NCBI RefSeq assembly: GCF_013179735.1
Contig: NZ_JABMEG010000001.1
Location: forward strand, 2,046,001-2,110,000
DNA: 64,000 bases
Direction: 5' to 3'
Source of the DNA: Permianibacter fluminis
Lineage (GTDB): Bacteria; Pseudomonadota; Gammaproteobacteria; Enterobacterales; Permianibacteraceae
Shown here: positions 59,444-64,000 of the stretch, in pieces
Numbering within the stretch: position 1 is the first letter of the stretch
Layout of the letters: every line of letters starts with the position of its first letter
Translations under genes and position numbers: made by a program
The notes under the pieces: generated by a model
Databases searched by the model: none
What the model was told of the DNA's origin: nothing
Seen by the model: the letters and a program-made list of their open reading frames with translations, nothing else

Positions 59444-59466
59444 AAAAAGGCAGCCGAAGCTGCCTT
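59444..59466 (-). terminator. Rho-independent terminator of nrdB
   Basis: AAGGCAGC (59447-59454) pairs with GCTGCCTT (59459-59466) around CGAA; on the minus strand this gives a UUCG tetraloop stem followed by a T-run. It starts seven bases after the nrdB stop. Confidence 0.92.
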
Positions 59467-59472
59467 GCTTGT

Positions 59473-60747
59473 TCAATCCCAGCTCAACGCCCCACCGGTC
59501 TGATACTCGATCACGCGGGTTTCAAAGAAGTTCTTTTCCTTCTTCAAATCCATGATCTCGCTCATCCACGGGAACGGGTTGGTGGCGCCCGGGTATTGTT
59601 CTGGCAGGCCCAGTTGGGCAAAGCGGCGGTTGGCGATGAAGTGGAGGTAGTCTTCCATCATCGCGGCGTTCATGCCGAGTACGCCGCGCGGCATGGTGTC
59701 GCGGGCGTATTGCACTTCGAGCTCGGTGCCTTCGAGGATCATCTGGACGACTTCTTTCTGGAAATCGGCGGTCCAGATGTGCGGATTCTCGAACTTGATC
59801 TGGTTGATCACGTCGATGCCGAAGTTAAGGTGCATCGACTCGTCACGCAGGATGTATTGGAACTGTTCGGAGACGCCGGTCATCTTGTTGCGGCGGCCCA
59901 TGGCCAGAATCTGGGTGAAGCCGCAGTAGAAGAACATGCCTTCCATGACGCAGTAGAACGCGATCAGGTTGCGCAGCAGGCGCTGGTCGTCTTCCGGTTT
60001 GCCGGTGTGGAATTCCGGATCGCCCAAGCTTTGGGTGTACTTGAGTGCCCACGCGGCTTTTTTGGCCACGGTCGGCACTTCGCGGTACATGTTGAAGACT
60101 TCGCCTTCGTCCATGCCGAGCGATTCCACGCAGTATTGGTAGGCGTGGGTGTGAATCGCTTCTTCAAAGGATTGGCGCAGCAGGTACTGGCGGCATTCCG
60201 GGTTGGTGATGTGGCGGTACACGGCCAGCACCAGGTTGTTGGCGACCAGCGAGTCGGCGGTGGAGAAGAAGCCGAGGCTGCGCATGACAATCAGGCGCTC
60301 GTCTTCGGTCAGGCCGTCTTTGCTGCGCCACAGGGCCACGTCTTTGGCCATGTTGATTTCTTGCGGCATCCAGTGGTTGGCGCAAGCGTCGAGGTATTTT
60401 TGCCAGGCCCAGTCGTATTTGAACGGCACCAGTTGGTTGACGTCGGCGCGGCAGTTGATCATGCGCTTTTCATCAACGGATACGCGGGCGGCGCCCATTT
60501 CCAGCTCGGCCCAGCCGGCGGAGGCGTCCATGGTGTTGATGGCATCGATGGCGGCATTAACCGCATTGCCAATGACCGGTTTCGGCGTGGCCGGTGCCAC
60601 GGTGTCAGTTTTATACGCAGGAGCAGCCGCTTGAGCCGGAGCAGTTGGCATCACGGGCGGCATTTTTGCTGCAGGCGCAGCAGGGGTATCGTTAGCGTCT
60701 TCCCAGCTAAACATTTTGGCAGCCTCTTTATCCTTGGGGTTAGACAT
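59473..60747 (-). CDS. nrdB: Class Ia ribonucleotide reductase, beta (radical) subunit
   Basis: 424 residues. An Ala/Pro-rich N-terminal extension of about 70 residues precedes the ferritin-like domain. Iron ligands and the radical tyrosine are visible: [12 protein letters not shown] holds Glu196, His199 and Tyr203, equivalent to E. coli Glu115, His118 and Tyr122. [18 protein letters not shown] is the conserved C-terminal part. It provides the tyrosyl radical to NrdA for reducing ribonucleotides to deoxyribonucleotides. It is downstream of nrdA on the same strand, separated by about 360 bp of repeat-rich DNA, and has its own terminator. Confidence 0.95.
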   Translation of the reverse strand: MSNPKDKEAAKMFSWEDANDTPAAPAAKMPPVMPTAPAQAAAPAYKTDTVAPATPKPVIGNAVNAAIDAINTMDASAGWAELEMGAARVSVDEKRMINCRADVNQLVPFKYDWAWQKYLDACANHWMPQEINMAKDVALWRSKDGLTEDERLIVMRSLGFFSTADSLVANNLVLAVYRHITNPECRQYLLRQSFEEAIHTHAYQYCVESLGMDEGEVFNMYREVPTVAKKAAWALKYTQSLGDPEFHTGKPEDDQRLLRNLIAFYCVMEGMFFYCGFTQILAMGRRNKMTGVSEQFQYILRDESMHLNFGIDVINQIKFENPHIWTADFQKEVVQMILEGTELEVQYARDTMPRGVLGMNAAMMEDYLHFIANRRFAQLGLPEQYPGATNPFPWMSEIMDLKKEKNFFETRVIEYQTGGALSWD

Positions 60748-61108
60748 TTTCTTACTTCGCTAATTCGTTGTATTGCGCTTATCACTGATTCAATAAGCGG
60801 GGTATTACTTGCCTTTGCAACGGTGCTGCGTCTTTTTACGTTGGCGCGCTCAAGTGGATCTTGATTCGGCGCAAACGTGATTTGTTGTGCTGCTTTTTTT
60901 TATTGCGTTTTGTTTTGGTGTTGCGTGTTTGGTTTTGTGCTTATCAAGTTGTGGTGCGTGCTGGGGGTTCCCCCTCTCCCTAACCCTCCCCCGCGAGGGG
61001 GGAGGGGATCAACAGGAAGGGAAAGCCACACCCCACCCAACCTCCCCTCCTGAAAGGGGAGGGGTAAAATTGCTTCCTCCCCTCGTGAGAGGGGAGGAAA
61101 TGGTTTGC
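60748..61108. other. nrdA-nrdB spacer with three hairpins
   Basis: The spacer contains three C/G-rich stem-loops: CCCTCCCC...GGGGGGAGGG (60984-61006), CCTCCCC...GGGGAGG (61041-61063) and a perfect 11-bp stem TTCCTCCCCTC-GTGA-GAGGGGAGGAA (61074-61099). The rest near nrdB is T-rich on the plus strand. They resemble dispersed CCCTCTCCCTAACCCTC repeats. The hairpins may limit read-through and set nrdB levels. Confidence 0.6.
61074..61099 (-). terminator. Hairpin immediately after nrdA, attenuator-like
   Basis: The 11-bp perfect stem TTCCTCCCCTC/GAGGGGAGGAA with a GTGA loop starts ten bases beyond the nrdA stop and on the minus strand is followed by GCAATTTTACC. This could partially end transcripts before nrdB. 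Confidence 0.55.

Positions 61109-64000
<2,892 letters not shown>

Noticed and set aside
59596-60864. Plus-strand frame of about 422 codons opposite nrdB
   Set aside because: Antisense shadow of nrdB with His/Val/Gly-rich low-information translation and no start signal.

Overview
The window is 64 kb of GC-rich chromosomal DNA from what looks like a free-living, aerobic gammaproteobacterium. The basis is a Pseudomonas-type class Ia ribonucleotide reductase (963-residue NrdA with two N-terminal ATP-cone regions, plus NrdB), a TonB-dependent receptor, OmpA-type and small beta-barrel outer-membrane proteins, several lipoproteins, DUF1272/DUF3088/DUF3297/DUF2239 proteins, and Shine-Dalgarno starts throughout. 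No rRNA, tRNA, CRISPR array, prophage or insertion-sequence transposase was recognised. The genus cannot be fixed from this sequence alone.

Layout. 1-5.6 kb: truncated bPH2 membrane protein, YchJ-like protein, small outer-membrane barrel, TonB-dependent receptor and an ATP-grasp-like protein, all on the minus strand. 5.7-9.8 kb: rhodanese protein divergent from an FtrA-type DJ-1/AraC regulator, followed by isochorismatase-like hydrolase, a second DJ-1/AraC regulator, DUF1272 and DUF3088 genes. 9.8-14 kb: SDR/LysR divergent pair, a lipoprotein and a two-gene membrane unit with a HEAGH motif. 14-20 kb: solute-binding protein, PQQ-type beta-propeller, iron-permease-family protein, and an exported alpha/beta hydrolase next to a DUF4785-like exported protein. 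20-32 kb: mostly minus-strand metabolic and envelope genes (YbaN, PD40 lipoprotein, TRIC channel, MEST-like hydrolase, amidohydrolase, Tat-exported M24 peptidase, cyclase, CoA-transferase family, HI0933-type flavoprotein) plus a plus-strand MtfA-like peptidase. 32-45 kb: sterol desaturase-family protein and partner, DUF1223, SPFH protein, M20 peptidase, prolyl 4-hydroxylase-like oxygenase, lysoplasmalogenase-like protein, a MshEN-like protein and DUF2239. 45.6-49 kb: FHA - CHASE2/Ser-Thr kinase - FHA signalling operon whose kinase gene is split by an apparent frameshift. 49-57.6 kb: DUF418, YciI, DUF3297, OmpA, GH5-like lipoprotein, a second small barrel, DUF2007-like and a lipoprotein/zinc-ribbon pair. 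57.8-64 kb: an AT-rich orphan gene with a nuclease-like motif, then nrdB and nrdA.

The most interesting observations are a protein with two tandem 24-residue MshEN-like (cyclic-di-GMP-binding type) motifs fused to an unrecognised C-terminal region; the FHA-flanked CHASE2 kinase with a frameshift inside its sensor domain; the AT-rich orphan whose stop codon lies in the terminal bases of a palindromic repeat; a long inverted operator-like site upstream of DUF2239; and several frame-preserving 12- or 15-bp tandem repeats scattered through genes and spacers. None of these amounts to a proven new system.
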